Source: Trichobilharzia szidati
Taxonomy: Eukaryota; Platyhelminthes; Trematoda; Strigeidida; Schistosomatidae
DNA: 64,000 nt
NCBI GenBank assembly: GCA_944472155.2
Contig: OX235273.1
Coordinates: forward strand, 103,314,582-103,378,581
Reading direction: 5' to 3'
The notes under the pieces were generated by a model, which ran no database searches, was not told where the DNA came from, and worked only from the letters and a program-made list of their open reading frames with translations. The translations under genes and the position numbers were made by a program. Within the stretch, counting starts at the first letter, position 1, and every line of letters starts with the position of its first letter. This document shows positions 63,755 through 64,000 of this stretch, in pieces.

Positions 63755-64000
63755 CCCTAGTTTACTAGCCTTCAATAATTCCCGGCAAATTAATGGAGGT
63801 TAGTCACTGAAGCTAGAAACCCCATACCGGAAAAACAATATTACCACTAGTGGAACTACAGAAAGCTTCAAAGTGATCTTGTTTTAGGACAGTAATTTAT
63901 ACATGGCATAATATTGATTTCACTATGCATCTGAGAGAAGTTACAGAATTACTGAAATCCAAACAGTACTGAATAAGTGTTTTGTCCTTGTCCGGTACTC
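63755..64000. repeat. SINE-D 3' half (sense) and SINE-B fragment (antisense), duplicates
   Basis: They match 45600-45950 and run to the window edge. Confidence 0.4.

Larger units (their letters stand above)
55117..64000 (+). repeat. Segmental duplication, copy 2 (carries exons E2 and F2)
   Basis: Direct repeat of 37308-45870 in the same element order. It differs by a 595-bp PLE insertion (57551-58145), an Sm-alpha insertion of about 0.4 kb (59715-60125), the absence of the 149-bp insert seen in copy 1, and the loss of about 0.6 kb corresponding to about 43195-43780. The left end is hidden by the gap and the right end lies beyond the window. Confidence 0.9.

Noticed and set aside
1..64000. 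CRISPR arrays, operons or bacterial gene clusters
   Set aside because: No regularly spaced short repeats, no dense gene packing, spliced exons and retroelements throughout: this is eukaryotic intron-rich DNA.

Overview
This window is nuclear DNA from a trematode flatworm, almost certainly a blood fluke of the genus Schistosoma. It is AT-rich, has very long introns, and is packed with relics of three schistosome-type retroelement classes: RTE/SR2-like non-LTR elements, Penelope-like elements (PLEs) with GIY-YIG endonuclease remnants, and tRNA-like SINEs, including the Sm-alpha type that carries a hammerhead ribozyme. I cannot fix the species.

The only clear host gene runs on the + strand through the whole window: the 3' part of a protocadherin. 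I place its exons at 9221-9399, 13975-14285, 22556-22786, 32029-33408, 39718-39823 and 44592-45241. Every junction is supported by splice sites and phase, and the joined frame is open (951 codons plus stop). They encode the end of one cadherin repeat with a DVNDN calcium motif, a full repeat with DTNDH, a further repeat, a transmembrane helix and a long cytoplasmic tail rich in Asn, Thr, Ser and His. Earlier exons must lie upstream of base 1 or be unrecognised in the first 9.2 kb. The last two coding exons exist twice. A segment of about 8.5-9 kb (37308 to about 45870) is repeated in direct orientation at 55117-64000, and the second copy carries intact versions of both exons (58259-58364 and 62719-63377). 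The gene may therefore have two alternative C-termini.

The introns are layered transposon deposits. RTE fragments are the largest component. The best copy (48423-49991) has perfect 13-bp target-site duplications but a broken RT active-site box. PLE pieces (RT, linker, GIY-YIG) lie at about 10.0, 15.8-16.3, 19.5-21.8, 22.9-24.1, 31.0-31.4, 40.7-41.2, 50.1-52.1, 57.6-58.1 and 59.3-59.7 kb. A 552-bp LTR element with 65-bp LTRs lies at 14673-15224. A beta-tubulin retro-pseudogene lies at 24230-24785.

I use working names for the short repeats. Sm-alpha is the known ribozyme SINE. SINE-B and SINE-C are two further tRNA-like families with a hammerhead-like module just after the B box. SINE-D is tRNA-like and ends in the same 3' sequence as the RTE element, so it is probably mobilised by it. 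Repeats E and F are unnamed families with hairpins or hammerhead-like cores. The most notable signal is that at least four repeat types here (Sm-alpha, SINE-B, SINE-C and the PLE 3' region) carry hammerhead-type ribozyme architecture, and one Sm-alpha copy (62374-62431) looks fully intact. All element boundaries were read by eye and are approximate unless a target-site duplication is given.
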